From Christensenellaceae bacterium OttesenSCG-928-K19 (lineage in GTDB: Bacteria; Bacillota; Clostridia; Christensenellales; Christensenellaceae), in assembly GCA_030266015.1 (NCBI GenBank), contig JAJDHD010000003.1, positions 1 to 64,000 on the forward strand: DNA of 64,000 nt, given 5' to 3'. A model generated the notes under the pieces. It had not been told where the DNA came from. It saw nothing but the letters and a program-made list of their open reading frames with translations, and made no database searches. The position numbers and the translations under genes were made by a program. Below are positions 16,569 to 25,472 of this stretch, one piece after another. How positions within the stretch are numbered: the stretch's first letter is position 1; each line of letters opens with the position of its first letter.

Positions 16569-17537
16569 ATGAGCGAATGCAAGATTAACAGCACCCAGAC
16601 CAAGGAATCCTTTTACGAGCAACTGGACGCCCTGTATGAAAAAGGCGACTCGGCAGAAATAGAAGCGTTTTTGCACCGACAACGAAACATGAACCAACCC
16701 TGCTGCGGCGGCTTTTCCCCGGTGGCGCTTGCCGTGGTAAACGAGTTGGGAACCTTTTACCGCAACACAGGCCGGTTTGACGCTGCGGTGGAGACGTTTG
16801 AATATGTTGCCGGTATGACGGGGGCGCACCTGGGCGAGCAAAGCCTTGAGCACGCCACCACCCTCAACAATCTGGCAGGCGCATACCGCCTGAAAGGCGA
16901 CACACAAAAAGCCTTGGAAACCTTCCGGGACGCACTTCGCGTTTGCGAAGCCGCGGCCGGCAAGGAGAACGATCTTTATGCAAGCGCGCTCAACAACTTG
17001 GCGCTGCTCTATTTTGAAACGGGCGAGCTGGAAAAAGCCGCTTCCCTGCTGGAGGAGGCCCTCTCCATCAGCAAAAAGAATGGCGCGCAAAAAGAGGATG
17101 TCGCCACCGCATGCAGCAACCTCGCCTCTGTTTACCAAAAACTCCGGAATGAGCAGAAGGCGGAAGCCTATTTGAACGAATCGCTGCAGCTTTTTGAAGA
17201 AGCCGGGCAATATGACACGCATTATGCCTCTGCCCTTGGCAGTCTTGCCATCTTCCACATAAACCGTGGCGAATACCCACAGGCAATAGAAGCCTATGAA
17301 AAAGCGGCGGAAATCATGAAAAAATATGCGCCAGCCAGCGCAGAGTATGCCGTTCTCTGCCAAAACCTTGCCTACACATATTCCCAAGCAGGCGATTACA
17401 GGCAAGCGGCAGACCTGATGAAAGAAGCGCTCTGCCTGATTAAAAAAATATACGGGGACAACGCGGAAAAAACACTTTCCGCTCAAAAGCTGCTGGACGC
17501 ATACTTACAAAAAAACAAGGAAGCTGACAACTGTTAA
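16569..17537 (+). CDS. Tetratricopeptide-repeat protein
   Basis: 322 residues without signal or membrane segment, built of about six kinesin-light-chain-like TPR units of ~42 residues (ATTLNNLAGAYRLKGDTQKA, ASALNNLALLYFETGELEKA, ATACSNLASVYQKLRNEQKA, ASALGSLAIFHINRGEYPQA and so on). Such helical scaffolds bind other proteins. An N-terminal ~45 residues including a CC pair (QPCCGGF) is not TPR. The gene stands alone between the dehydrogenase operon, which diverges from it, and a SorC regulator. No partner is evident; it could modulate either neighbour. Confidence 0.85.
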   Translation: MSECKINSTQTKESFYEQLDALYEKGDSAEIEAFLHRQRNMNQPCCGGFSPVALAVVNELGTFYRNTGRFDAAVETFEYVAGMTGAHLGEQSLEHATTLNNLAGAYRLKGDTQKALETFRDALRVCEAAAGKENDLYASALNNLALLYFETGELEKAASLLEEALSISKKNGAQKEDVATACSNLASVYQKLRNEQKAEAYLNESLQLFEEAGQYDTHYASALGSLAIFHINRGEYPQAIEAYEKAAEIMKKYAPASAEYAVLCQNLAYTYSQAGDYRQAADLMKEALCLIKKIYGDNAEKTLSAQKLLDAYLQKNKEADNC

Positions 17538-17555
17538 ACTCCTTCACTTTTCCGG

Positions 17556-17584
17556 TTGACATTTGTAAAAAACAAGCGTAAGAT
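17556..17584 (+). promoter_or_regulatory. Promoter of the SorC regulator gene
   Basis: TTGACA (17556-17561), 17 bases, TAAGAT (17579-17584), 71 bases before the SorC start codon. Confidence 0.65.
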
Positions 17585-17655
17585 AGAGGGTGATCGGATT
17601 AACCTAACTTTTTACTTATGACAAAACAACAACAAAAAATAAAGGATGGCCCGTC

Positions 17656-18633
17656 ATGCAATTATCTCCCGATGAACGTTATTATTTAAAATTAAAAGCC
17701 GCTTATCTTTATTACAAGGAAGACAAAACACAATCTGAAATAGCAAAGCTGTTCCATATTTCGCGTCCCACGCTCATCAAGCTGATTAACGAAGCAAAGG
17801 AAGAGGGCATCATTACCTTTGAGATCCACGACACGCGCATGGGCAGCCACCATATTGAACTGGAACAAAGGATTCGCAAAAAGCTTGACCTGAAGGATGT
17901 TAAAATCCTGAGCGTAGGCAGCAAGTCACAGGAAGCGATTAACAGCAGCGTCGGTTCGGCTGCGGCAAATTATTTTCTGAACATACTAGAATCGGACATG
18001 ACCGTGGGGATTGGCTGGGGCAACACGCTGCAAACAATGACCAACTACCTGCATCCGGACGCAAACATCAAAAACCTGGAGATCTTGCCGCTTTTGGGCG
18101 CGTTGCACACTACGACATCCGGGCAATCCTATTCACCCGCGTCCACACTGTGCGAGCGGGTTGCGTCAAATTTCGCAAATTCCACCTCCTCCATGCTTCT
18201 TGCGCCGCTCATTCCGCAGGATGAGGAAATTTCCAACACATTGCGCAACTCAAACGACCTGCAGGCATTGTTTGAAAAAATGAAGCATATGGATATTGCC
18301 ATCATCGGCATAGACGGCGACCCGGAGCATTCCACCACCATCCGCAAGGAGCGCGAGCTGCAAAATGTTTCCGAAGAGCTGATTGCAAGCGGCAGCGTGG
18401 GCAATGTCTGTTCACATTTTTATGATGCGAACGGCAACTTCCCCTCTCTCAGCATCAACGGAAAGATGATTACCGTCCCCATTGAAGACCTGCAGCGCAC
18501 GCCATTTGTCATTGGTGCGGCAGGCGGGGAATTTAAAGCACCCTCCATCATCGGCGCGGCACGCGCCAAGCTGTTTAATGTATTAATCACGGACGAGTTT
18601 ACCGCAAAACGCGTGGCAAGCATCAAAATTTAA
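17656..18633 (+). CDS. SorC/DeoR-type sugar-binding transcriptional regulator
   Basis: 325 residues. The N-terminal helix-turn-helix is DKTQSEIAKLFHISRPTLIKLINEA (about 24-48), followed by the SorC sugar-phosphate-binding domain with VGIGWGNTLQTM, LLGALHTTT, and the C-terminal AAGGEFKAPSIIGAARAKLFNVLITDE. Members bind DNA as tetramers and release on a phosphorylated sugar made by the pathway they control. It is followed by a hairpin and then the FGGY kinase gene, so the likely effector is that kinase's product (inference). Confidence 0.9.
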   Translation: MQLSPDERYYLKLKAAYLYYKEDKTQSEIAKLFHISRPTLIKLINEAKEEGIITFEIHDTRMGSHHIELEQRIRKKLDLKDVKILSVGSKSQEAINSSVGSAAANYFLNILESDMTVGIGWGNTLQTMTNYLHPDANIKNLEILPLLGALHTTTSGQSYSPASTLCERVASNFANSTSSMLLAPLIPQDEEISNTLRNSNDLQALFEKMKHMDIAIIGIDGDPEHSTTIRKERELQNVSEELIASGSVGNVCSHFYDANGNFPSLSINGKMITVPIEDLQRTPFVIGAAGGEFKAPSIIGAARAKLFNVLITDEFTAKRVASIKI

Positions 18634-18640
18634 CACAGGA

Positions 18641-18672
18641 TATGGCTGGCTCACACCAGCCATACTTTTATT
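18641..18672 (+). terminator. Hairpin between the SorC regulator and the kinase
   Basis: TATGGCTGG-CTCACA-CCAGCCATA followed by CTTTTATT. The nine-pair stem with a modest T-rich tail may act as a partial terminator. A second inverted repeat, CAGCCGC ... GCGGCTG, lies at about 18682-18722 just before the kinase start. Confidence 0.55.
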
Positions 18673-18750
18673 ACGAAACCTACAGCCGCCTGTGCGCCAG
18701 TGCACAATTGCGCGTGCGGCTGATTTATCTGACAGGAAAAGGAGTGATCT

Positions 18751-20292
18751 TTGTTGTATTTTATGGGAATTGACGCCGGCACAAGCGGCGTAAAGGTTAT
18801 TATCATCGACGAAGCAGGCAAAATATGTGGTATGGGGTATCATGAGTGTGACGTTATCACGCCGCGCCCGGGCTGGGCAGAACAATCCCCCCTTACCTGG
18901 TGGGAGGCGTGTGATATCGCTGTGCAGCAAGCTGTGGCAAACAGCGGTTGTGGCATGGAGGTCGCGGGCATTGGCTTTTCCGGGCAAATGCAGGGTACGG
19001 CCTTTCTCGATAAAAACCTGGAGCCTGTGGATAACTGCATCATCTGGCTGGACCAGCGCGCCGGCAAGGAAGTGGAAGAGATCAATGCCCTCCTGCCGGA
19101 CAACGAGGCTTTTGATATCACGGCAAACGGTTGCCTGAACAGCTTTTGGGCACCCAAAATATTATGGCTTAAAAAGAACCTCCCCGAATCTTACGAACGG
19201 GTACACAAAGTTGTTTTTGCCAAGGATTACATCCGCTACCGCATGACGGGCGAGATAGCCACCGAAGTCAGCGACGCATCGCTCTCCTTTTTGATGAATG
19301 TGCCCGAGCGCAAATGGGCAGACGAGGTTTTCCAGAAGCTTTCCATTCCCAAGGAGATTGCGCCCGAACGGCTGCTGGAATCGCAAGACGTTGCCGGTTA
19401 CCTGAAAAAGGACATTGCTGAGCGTTGGGGCATGAAAGAAGGGATTCCTGTTGTGGCAGGTGGCGGCGACCAGCCTGCGGGCGGCGTGGGTACAGGCATT
19501 GTGCGCAACGGTGTCATTGGCGCAACCATCGGCACATCCGGCGTGGTGTTTGTGTGCACCGACAAACCCTTGATTGATAAAGAAGGGCGCGCATTCATGA
19601 CAATGGCGCACTCTCTTCCTGATAAATGGTGTTCTCTCGGCCTCATCCTTACAGCTGGCGGCGCGTTCAAATGGGTGCGCGACACCCTGTTTGCGGATAA
19701 AAAAGCAGCGTGCGAGGCAGCGGGCATGGATGTATACGACACCATGACCGAGCTGGCAGCGCAATCCTCTCCCGGCAGCGAAGGCCTGACCTTTTTGCCT
19801 TACCTAAACGGCGAAAAAACACCCATCTCCGATCATAACGCACGGGGAACATTTTTTGGCCTGTCCCTGCGCCACGGTATGCCCGAGCTTTGCCGCAGCG
19901 TGATGGAAGGCGTGACGTTTGCCATGCGCGATACCATCGAAATCTGCCGTGACTTCGATTTGCAGATTACAGAGGTACGCGCAAACGGTGGCGGCGCAAA
20001 GAGCGCACTTTGGCGGCAAATGCAGGCGGATATCTACAACGAGCAGGTCGTGACGATGAACTTGGAGGAAGGCCCTGCCGCGGGCGGCGCAATCATGGCG
20101 GCCGTGGGCGCGGGGCACTTTGCCAGCATTCAGGAGGCGTGTGATACCCTGCTCAAAAAGACAAGCACAACAGAGCCAATTGCCGAGAATGTGAAAATCT
20201 ACAACGATTACTACCAGACCTATAAATCGCTTTATCCCGCCCTCAAAGACAATTTTAAAAAACAGGCGGATATTGTAGAGAAATACTTATAA
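18751..20292 (+). CDS. xylB: Xylulokinase-like FGGY carbohydrate kinase
   Basis: 513 residues, usual size for XylB. Phosphate-binding MGIDAGTSGVKVIIID at the start, the catalytic-Asp region AGGGDQPAGGVGTG near 235, ATIGTSGVVF, the FGGY signature region (PYLNGEKTP near 355) and VRANGGGAKSALWRQMQADI near 415 are intact. It phosphorylates a ketopentose or related polyol with ATP. Start: TTG 18751, six bases after AAGGAG; an ATG at 18763 is the alternative. Lying between a SorC regulator and the cupin/RuBisCO-like locus, its true substrate may be an unusual keto-sugar or sugar acid rather than xylulose. Confidence 0.88.
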   Translation: MLYFMGIDAGTSGVKVIIIDEAGKICGMGYHECDVITPRPGWAEQSPLTWWEACDIAVQQAVANSGCGMEVAGIGFSGQMQGTAFLDKNLEPVDNCIIWLDQRAGKEVEEINALLPDNEAFDITANGCLNSFWAPKILWLKKNLPESYERVHKVVFAKDYIRYRMTGEIATEVSDASLSFLMNVPERKWADEVFQKLSIPKEIAPERLLESQDVAGYLKKDIAERWGMKEGIPVVAGGGDQPAGGVGTGIVRNGVIGATIGTSGVVFVCTDKPLIDKEGRAFMTMAHSLPDKWCSLGLILTAGGAFKWVRDTLFADKKAACEAAGMDVYDTMTELAAQSSPGSEGLTFLPYLNGEKTPISDHNARGTFFGLSLRHGMPELCRSVMEGVTFAMRDTIEICRDFDLQITEVRANGGGAKSALWRQMQADIYNEQVVTMNLEEGPAAGGAIMAAVGAGHFASIQEACDTLLKKTSTTEPIAENVKIYNDYYQTYKSLYPALKDNFKKQADIVEKYL

Positions 20293-20304
20293 ATGAAATA
20301 CATC

Positions 20305-20334
20305 AAAAAACGCAACCATTCGGCTGCGTTTTTT
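20305..20334. terminator. Bidirectional intrinsic terminator
   Basis: AAAAAACGCA pairs with TGCGTTTTTT, with two further C-G pairs inside after one mismatch, between the converging kinase and cupin genes. Confidence 0.85.
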
Positions 20335-20348
20335 ATTTAGCTATCGGT

Positions 20349-21563
20349 TTAAACCGGAAGTTCCGGATTTTCAGCAAAATGCTTCAGTAGCACAAGCGGT
20401 TCGTCGTTTGACTTGTTTGTAATGGTCAAGCCTGCCTTGGCTGCATCCTCTGTCACAAAGTATTCGTCGTTTGTCAGTTGCCCAAAGCGGATTAGCGCGG
20501 GCGACTCCAGCGGCAGCTTGCCGCACGTGCCATACCCCTGCACCACTATAAACCCATATGCCGCCGCATCCTTTACCGTCACTGTCTTGCCGGGCAGCAC
20601 AGTCAGGCGCTTGGCGCTGGCTTCCTTACATTTATAGCAAATCCATTCGTCCAAATATCCTTCCTGCTTTGCCTGCCCTACATCATCGGTAGCAGGTATG
20701 GGAGCCATAAAGCGATTGCTTGTGAAATCCGGGTCAACATTCAGTTCCCAGTCGATCACCTCCACAAGGTAATCAAAGTCGCCAATTTTATCCTGTGGGC
20801 AATTTTTCCACAGCAGGTTCTCCGGCACGGCATGGTCAAAGTAAAGAATAGACTGGTACATTGCATAAACATCGGACGCAAACTGTGGCTCATACGTGCA
20901 CAGGCTGCCGGGCGCGTGCAGTACGCCGGGCGGCACATCCCATCCGGTGTCCACATCCAGCCGATATGCGCGGGAAAGCGAGGTGATTTTATTGTCCCCC
21001 TTTGTGAATGCAATCAACGAATCCTTTACCTGCTGCTTTGTCACCCCTGGGTTAAACCCAAAGAACGTAAAAGGAAACTCCCCACCGTAATTGTTGTATT
21101 GCGCCGGGAAAAAATACATTTCCGGCTTGCCGGACTCACCCACCTTCGCCGCATACTCATCACTGTGATGGATATGGTGCGGCAACGGCCCCAGGTTGTC
21201 AAAAAACTTGGAAAACATAGGCCATTTGCCGTACTTTTTATACAGCGCACCGCCAATGATCTCCCCCTTCAAAAGCTCTACCGCTTCTGCCAGCAGCACT
21301 TTTTCCTTTCCATCTTTATCCGCCACTATATAAGAAAGGCCTTCATCCTCCGGTGTGCCCGGCCCATTATCCGCAGGCGTGGTGGATGCAAACCACCGCT
21401 CGTCTATGCCGCCGCGCGCAAGCCCCAGCGCATAATAGTCGTCTGGATGCAACCGCAGCCGCCTGCCCGGCCGGCAAAATGAACGGGGCACCCACGCAGG
21501 TGCAAGCCGCATTACGCCATTTCCTGTCTCCAAGGCTTTTTCAACAATCGATTTTGTGTTCAT
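20349..21563 (-). CDS. Cupin-fold enzyme, mannose-6-phosphate isomerase-like
   Basis: 404 residues from ATG 21563, chosen because GAAAGGAAC precedes it at a normal distance; an ATG ten codons earlier would put that SD inside the gene. It has the look of a large bicupin: histidine-rich segment GPLPHHIHHSDE near residue 125 and PPGVLHAPGS near 210 are likely metal ligands, and the C-terminus has a second jelly-roll (GKTVTVKDAAAYGFIVVQGYG). It probably isomerises or epimerises a sugar or sugar phosphate. It is divergent from the RuBisCO-like gene and convergent with the kinase. Cupins accompany RuBisCO-like proteins in the methylthio-sugar route of Rhodospirillum, but that cupin is a small unrelated subtype. 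Confidence 0.7.
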   Translation of the reverse strand: MNTKSIVEKALETGNGVMRLAPAWVPRSFCRPGRRLRLHPDDYYALGLARGGIDERWFASTTPADNGPGTPEDEGLSYIVADKDGKEKVLLAEAVELLKGEIIGGALYKKYGKWPMFSKFFDNLGPLPHHIHHSDEYAAKVGESGKPEMYFFPAQYNNYGGEFPFTFFGFNPGVTKQQVKDSLIAFTKGDNKITSLSRAYRLDVDTGWDVPPGVLHAPGSLCTYEPQFASDVYAMYQSILYFDHAVPENLLWKNCPQDKIGDFDYLVEVIDWELNVDPDFTSNRFMAPIPATDDVGQAKQEGYLDEWICYKCKEASAKRLTVLPGKTVTVKDAAAYGFIVVQGYGTCGKLPLESPALIRFGQLTNDEYFVTEDAAKAGLTITNKSNDEPLVLLKHFAENPELPV

Positions 21564-21690
21564 GCCATTGTTCCTTTCTATTACAGTATTCATATATAAT
21601 CCTATTAAAGCACGTTTCCGCCCGGCTGTCGACCTTCACTTTTTCGCGCGGAAAAATAACCCGTTCTGCAAAAATGCGCACCCTGGTTTT

Positions 21691-21712
21691 GGATATGCAA
21701 TACTGCATATCC
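21691..21712. promoter_or_regulatory. Palindrome, candidate activator site for the RuBisCO-like promoter
   Basis: GGATATGCA-ATAC-TGCATATCC, a perfect 9+9 palindrome with a four-base spacer, centred ~155 bases upstream of the sigma-54 promoter at 21853. The inner TATGCA-N4-TGCATA core recurs at 24105, 25717 and 48200. The position suits an upstream activating site for a sigma-54 activator. The remaining bases of the 21564-21969 gap hold no gene. Confidence 0.7.
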
Positions 21713-21852
21713 GCAAGCAACCGGCCCCCTGCAATCACACCATGGAGCGTTTAAGCCAAAAATATTACCCCTCATTAAACGCACGGATTTTTCGCGCTGT
21801 TAAGCTATTCTCAATCATTTCATCGTTGAGCTTTCATTTTGCGTCAGATGAC

Positions 21853-21869
21853 TTGGCACGCTTTTTGCT
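21853..21869 (+). promoter_or_regulatory. Sigma-54 promoter of the RuBisCO-like operon
   Basis: TTGGCACG-CTTT-TTGCT matches the -24/-12 consensus at all fixed positions, with ten bases between GG (21855-21856) and GC (21867-21868). Start of transcription is expected near 21880, about 90 bases before the RuBisCO-like ATG. Downstream GTATAATTAGG could be a coincidental sigma-A -10, but no -35 fits it. Confidence 0.85.
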
Positions 21870-21969
21870 GTATAATTAGGCAGACACAAAAAAGCCCATT
21901 TGGGCGCAGACACTTACACTATTTAAAGCAATAAGCAAGCAATAAAACAAACGGAGTACGGAGTAGGGT

Positions 21970-23259
21970 ATGGGAAAGTTTAATCTTTATTGTCTTCCGG
22001 AACAAATAAATGAAATGGATTATATTGTCGCCACTTATTATTGTGAATTTCCCGGCGACATTGACATCGTGGCAAAAGCCGCTTCCTTTGCTGTGGGACA
22101 AACAGTGGGCACATGGGTCCCTGTTCCCGGCATCACCGAGGAAATGCGCGAGCGCAATATGGGCAGGGTGGTCAATATCTATGACACGCCTCCCACCGAG
22201 CTTACCTCACAGCTTGACGAGGGAAAACGCGCATACCTTCTCGAGATTGCGTTCCCAACCATCAACTTTGGGGCAGACTTCCCCATGATGTTGACAACGC
22301 TTCTTGGCAATGACGCATCCACCTCCACACAGGCAAAACTGCTGGACGTGAGGATGCCGCGCAGCTTTGCGCAATCCTTCAACGGTCCGAATTTTGGCAT
22401 ACAGGGCACTCGCGATGCTGTGGGCGTGCAAGACCGTCCGCTGCTGATGACAATGATAAAGCCATGCACCGGTATCACGCCCAAAGTAGGCGCGGAGCTG
22501 TTTTATAACGCGGCAATCGGCGGTATCGACCTTGTGAAGGACGATGAGTTGCTGGGCGACACGGAATTTTCGCCCGTGGTGGACAGGGTGATTGAATACA
22601 ACAAGGCTGCGGACAGGATTTATGAAGAAACAGGCTTCCGCCCCGTTTATGTGGTGAACATCACCGGCGACGCCGTGCATTTGGTTGACCGCGCGAAGCG
22701 TGTGATAGACGCGGGTGCCAAAGCCGTAATGGCAAGCTATGCTGCTGTGGGCTACAGCGCGTTCCACGGACTTGCCAAAGAACTGAAAAAACTGAATGTA
22801 CCGTTGATGGGACATTATGCCAGCTCTGGCATGTACTTTGAAGGGCCGCTTTCCGGCTTGGGCTCCCATCTTGCCGTGGGACGTTTTCCCCGGCTTGCGG
22901 GCGCGGATTTTATCATGACAAACACGCCATATGGCGGTTATCCGCTTCAATATGAAAAATACATCAAAGCAGTACAACACCTGACATTGCCATTTTACGA
23001 TATCAAGCCAACAATGCCCATCATGGGCGGCGGCGTGCACCCCGGCCTCACCGAGCAGTTTTTGAAAGACTGCGGGGAAGATATCATCCTTGCCGCGGGC
23101 GGCGCAATACACGGGCACCCAATGGGCCCGGCGGCGGGCGCAAAAGCAATGCGCCAGTCTATAGACGCGGCCATGGCGGGCATTCCGCTGGACGAAGCCG
23201 CAAAGCAGCATAAGGAACTGGCAAAATCGCTGGAGCTTTGGGGCTATGTGAAGGCTTGA
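21970..23259 (+). CDS. RuBisCO-like protein (form IV), non-carboxylating
   Basis: 429 residues with the full RuBisCO large-subunit outline. The metal/carbamate triad is kept: IGGIDLVKDDE supplies Lys201, Asp203 and Glu204 equivalents, and MIKPCTG keeps the Lys175 equivalent. Changes rule out carboxylation: Lys177 is Cys, the His294-Arg295 pair reads GHYASS, loop 6 reads MTNTPYGGY with no Lys334, and the Ser379 region is GGGVHPG. The phosphate site GGAIHGHPMGPAAGA is kept, so the substrate is probably a phosphorylated 2- or 3-keto compound enolised through the Mg2+ site. Known RLP reactions include enolase and isomerase steps of methylthio-sugar salvage and decarboxylase or transcarboxylase/hydrolase steps of apiose breakdown. 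First gene of a sigma-54-driven cluster. Confidence 0.9.
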   Translation: MGKFNLYCLPEQINEMDYIVATYYCEFPGDIDIVAKAASFAVGQTVGTWVPVPGITEEMRERNMGRVVNIYDTPPTELTSQLDEGKRAYLLEIAFPTINFGADFPMMLTTLLGNDASTSTQAKLLDVRMPRSFAQSFNGPNFGIQGTRDAVGVQDRPLLMTMIKPCTGITPKVGAELFYNAAIGGIDLVKDDELLGDTEFSPVVDRVIEYNKAADRIYEETGFRPVYVVNITGDAVHLVDRAKRVIDAGAKAVMASYAAVGYSAFHGLAKELKKLNVPLMGHYASSGMYFEGPLSGLGSHLAVGRFPRLAGADFIMTNTPYGGYPLQYEKYIKAVQHLTLPFYDIKPTMPIMGGGVHPGLTEQFLKDCGEDIILAAGGAIHGHPMGPAAGAKAMRQSIDAAMAGIPLDEAAKQHKELAKSLELWGYVKA

Positions 23260-23267
23260 GGAAAATG

Positions 23268-24158
23268 ATGAAGGTAGATATACACACACATTTGTGGCCG
23301 TGCGAAGAAACATCAAAGGAGCTCGTGAATTACTTTGCTTCACGGGGCATCGACATCGAGCGGACGCTTTCCGCGGATGGACTGGTCGCTTCCATGAAGG
23401 GCGTAGCCGAACTGGCAGTCATTGCCACGCTTGCCCCGGCGGGGAATACTTCCAATGCCGACCTTGTTCATTTCCATGAGTATGTGATGAAGCACACGCG
23501 GCAATATCCCGGCAAGCTGATGGCCTTATGCACCATCGACCCTCACAATCCGCGGGAATCGCTGGATTATCTGGCTGACTACATTGAAAACAAGGGGTTT
23601 TGCGGATTAAAGCTGCACCAGAATATACAGGAGTTTTATCCCAATGATTCGGCACTGTTTCCGATATATGCAAAAATGCAAGAGTATGGGTTGCCCATAT
23701 TATTCCATACCGGCGGCATCGGCATTGCGCCTTTCATTGATAAATACAGCAATGTGGAAGCGTTGGAAGAGGTCGCGTGTAATTTTCCCTCCCTGCCCAT
23801 AATCATGGGGCACGCGGGGCGCGGGCAATATGTAGATACCGCATCCATCCTGCGCAAGCATAAGAATGTTTACGCTGATATCAGTGCAAACTTTGGAAAG
23901 CTGGCGGGCAGCGAGCACCTGATCCTCTCCGAGTTGGTGAAAACAGTTAAGCTGTGGACGGGCAGCGTAGACAAATTACTATTCGGCTCGGATTATCCGT
24001 TTTACTACGGCAATCCCACACTTGACCTGCTGGAGCGGCTGCCGCTTCAGGAACCGGATTTTATCACACAGGAGGACGTGCGCAAAATTGCAGAGGAAAA
24101 CGCATATGCATTTTTGCATAAGCACATCCTTGACAATCCCCGGTTCACACAAAACTGA
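23268..24158 (+). CDS. Amidohydrolase-family (ACMSD-like) metal-dependent hydrolase or decarboxylase
   Basis: 296 residues from the second of two adjacent ATGs (23265, 23268), the one six bases after GAGG. Metal-binding features of amidohydrolase family 2: MKVDIHTHLWP at the start, LKLHQNIQEFYPND near 115, ILFHTGG near 145, IMGHAGRG near 180 and LLFGSDYPF near 240. Relatives decarboxylate or hydrolyse small acids and lactones. It begins eight bases after the RuBisCO-like stop codon, so both are one transcript. A lactone or keto-acid derived from the RuBisCO-like reaction is a reasonable substrate guess. Its 3' end contains one copy of the regulon palindrome. Confidence 0.85.
   Translation: MKVDIHTHLWPCEETSKELVNYFASRGIDIERTLSADGLVASMKGVAELAVIATLAPAGNTSNADLVHFHEYVMKHTRQYPGKLMALCTIDPHNPRESLDYLADYIENKGFCGLKLHQNIQEFYPNDSALFPIYAKMQEYGLPILFHTGGIGIAPFIDKYSNVEALEEVACNFPSLPIIMGHAGRGQYVDTASILRKHKNVYADISANFGKLAGSEHLILSELVKTVKLWTGSVDKLLFGSDYPFYYGNPTLDLLERLPLQEPDFITQEDVRKIAEENAYAFLHKHILDNPRFTQN
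24104..24120. promoter_or_regulatory. Palindrome copy inside the amidohydrolase 3' end
   Basis: ATATGCA-TTTT-TGCATA, six exact pairs with the same four-base spacing as the sites at 21691 and 48199, about 100 bases before the next gene. It is within codons for AYAFLHK, so coincidence is possible. No sigma-54 promoter follows before 24219. Confidence 0.4.
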
Positions 24159-24218
24159 ACTTATTGATTTGTGCTTATAAGTGAAGCAACAAATTATCAT
24201 TATATGGAGGTAAGAAGA

Positions 24219-25472
24219 ATGAGTAACAAAGACACCAATCTTGCAAAACCGATGAAGATCGGTCCGAGAACCGCGCCAAACAGGTTCGTTATCAACGCAA
24301 TGGAATGCTGTGACGCAACGCCGGACGGCGGTTTTTCCGAACGGTCACTTGAGCGTTATTGGAACCTGGCCAAAGGACAGGCTGGCGTGGTTGTGTTTGA
24401 ATCCATCACCATGCAATATGACAGCCGCGCAAGGGACATGCAGATTGCCCTTCGCAAAGACAACCCCACAAACATCGAAGAGTGGCGCAAGTTCATCAAA
24501 GACTTCAAGGCTTTGAACCCTGATTCTCTTTTGATCGTGCAGCTGAACCACTCCGGTGAGATCTCCGGCGGCGGCGACCAGAAGCGCGTTTGTGTAAAAC
24601 CGCTGCACGGTTTTGGCGGCGACCTTGTGACAGATGAATATGTAGACAACACAATCGACGAATTCGTGGAAGCATCCAAGATTCTCTATGACCTGGGCGC
24701 AGATGGCGTAGACCTGAAGTTCTGCCACGGTTATTTCGGATCGCAGATCCTTCGCCCATACAATGACCGCAAATGGAAGTATGGCGGCGCATGGGAAAAC
24801 AGAAGCCGTTTTGCGTTTGACATGACGGAAAAAGTGCGCAAGCTGATCCCAGACGAAAACTTCCTCATCGGCTCCAAGGTTTCCATGTGGGAAGGCTTCC
24901 CGGGCGGCCAGGGCTCTGCGGGCCCGGATACGGCTGTTATGGATCTCACCGAATCTCTTGACCTTTGCAAAGGCCTGGAGGAACGTGGCGCAAGCTTTAT
25001 TCTGGAATCCACAGGTGCGCCTTCCATCACCATGGCGCTGCATATGCCTGAAAAAGGCAAAGCAGACGATGTATACCTGCACTTTTCCATGGCAAACTGG
25101 ATTAAGAAAGCCGTTAGCAAAGACATGTGCGTAATGGGCGGTGCTTATTCCGTACTGAACAAGGGCAAAAACACATTGCAGGCAGTACAGCCGGAGTGGA
25201 ACAGCATGTTCCATTGGGGCAACTACAACATCGAAAAAGGCTATTGCGACATGATCGCCCTTGGCAGGCAGTCCCTTGCCGATCCGCTTCTTCCCAAAAA
25301 ATACTTGGAAGACAAAGAAGACGACATCAAATGGTGCACGGCTTGCGACAGCTGCGTAGAGCTTCTTATCCGCCAGCAGAATGTTGGCTGCGTGGTGCAC
25401 AACAAGCCTTACACACAGATACTGAAGGACGTGCGTGCTGAAAAAGGCCGCCTGCGCCTGAAGGTAACCTGA
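24219..25472 (+). CDS. Old Yellow Enzyme-type flavoprotein with a 4Fe-4S site, no FAD/NAD domain
   Basis: 417 residues from ATG 24219 (GGAGG eight bases upstream). The FMN TIM barrel shows NRFVINAMECCDATPDGG, IVQLNHSGE, ADGVDLKFCHGYFGSQ and PYNDRKWKYGGAWENRSRF, as in NADH:flavin oxidoreductase and 2,4-dienoyl-CoA reductase. The C-terminus keeps the cluster ligands WCTACDSCVELLIRQQNVGC but stops there; dienoyl-CoA reductases continue ~250 residues into an FAD/NAD(P)H domain. It should reduce or dehydrogenate an activated C=C or C-OH bond with electrons from a separate partner. It lies 60 bases after the amidohydrolase on the same strand. Confidence 0.88.
   Translation: MSNKDTNLAKPMKIGPRTAPNRFVINAMECCDATPDGGFSERSLERYWNLAKGQAGVVVFESITMQYDSRARDMQIALRKDNPTNIEEWRKFIKDFKALNPDSLLIVQLNHSGEISGGGDQKRVCVKPLHGFGGDLVTDEYVDNTIDEFVEASKILYDLGADGVDLKFCHGYFGSQILRPYNDRKWKYGGAWENRSRFAFDMTEKVRKLIPDENFLIGSKVSMWEGFPGGQGSAGPDTAVMDLTESLDLCKGLEERGASFILESTGAPSITMALHMPEKGKADDVYLHFSMANWIKKAVSKDMCVMGGAYSVLNKGKNTLQAVQPEWNSMFHWGNYNIEKGYCDMIALGRQSLADPLLPKKYLEDKEDDIKWCTACDSCVELLIRQQNVGCVVHNKPYTQILKDVRAEKGRLRLKVT

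Noticed and set aside
21970-23259. Carbon-fixing RuBisCO
   Set aside because: Loop-6 Lys and other substrate residues are missing and no phosphoribulokinase or small subunit is near.
22207-23343. 378-codon minus-strand ORF opposite the RuBisCO-like gene
   Set aside because: No recognisable domain, and it is fully covered by the well-supported plus-strand gene.
23667-23680. Fifth palindrome-like site TATGCA-N4-TGCA
   Set aside because: Only the central TGCA pairs; it lies within codons of the amidohydrolase and is not counted with the four good sites.
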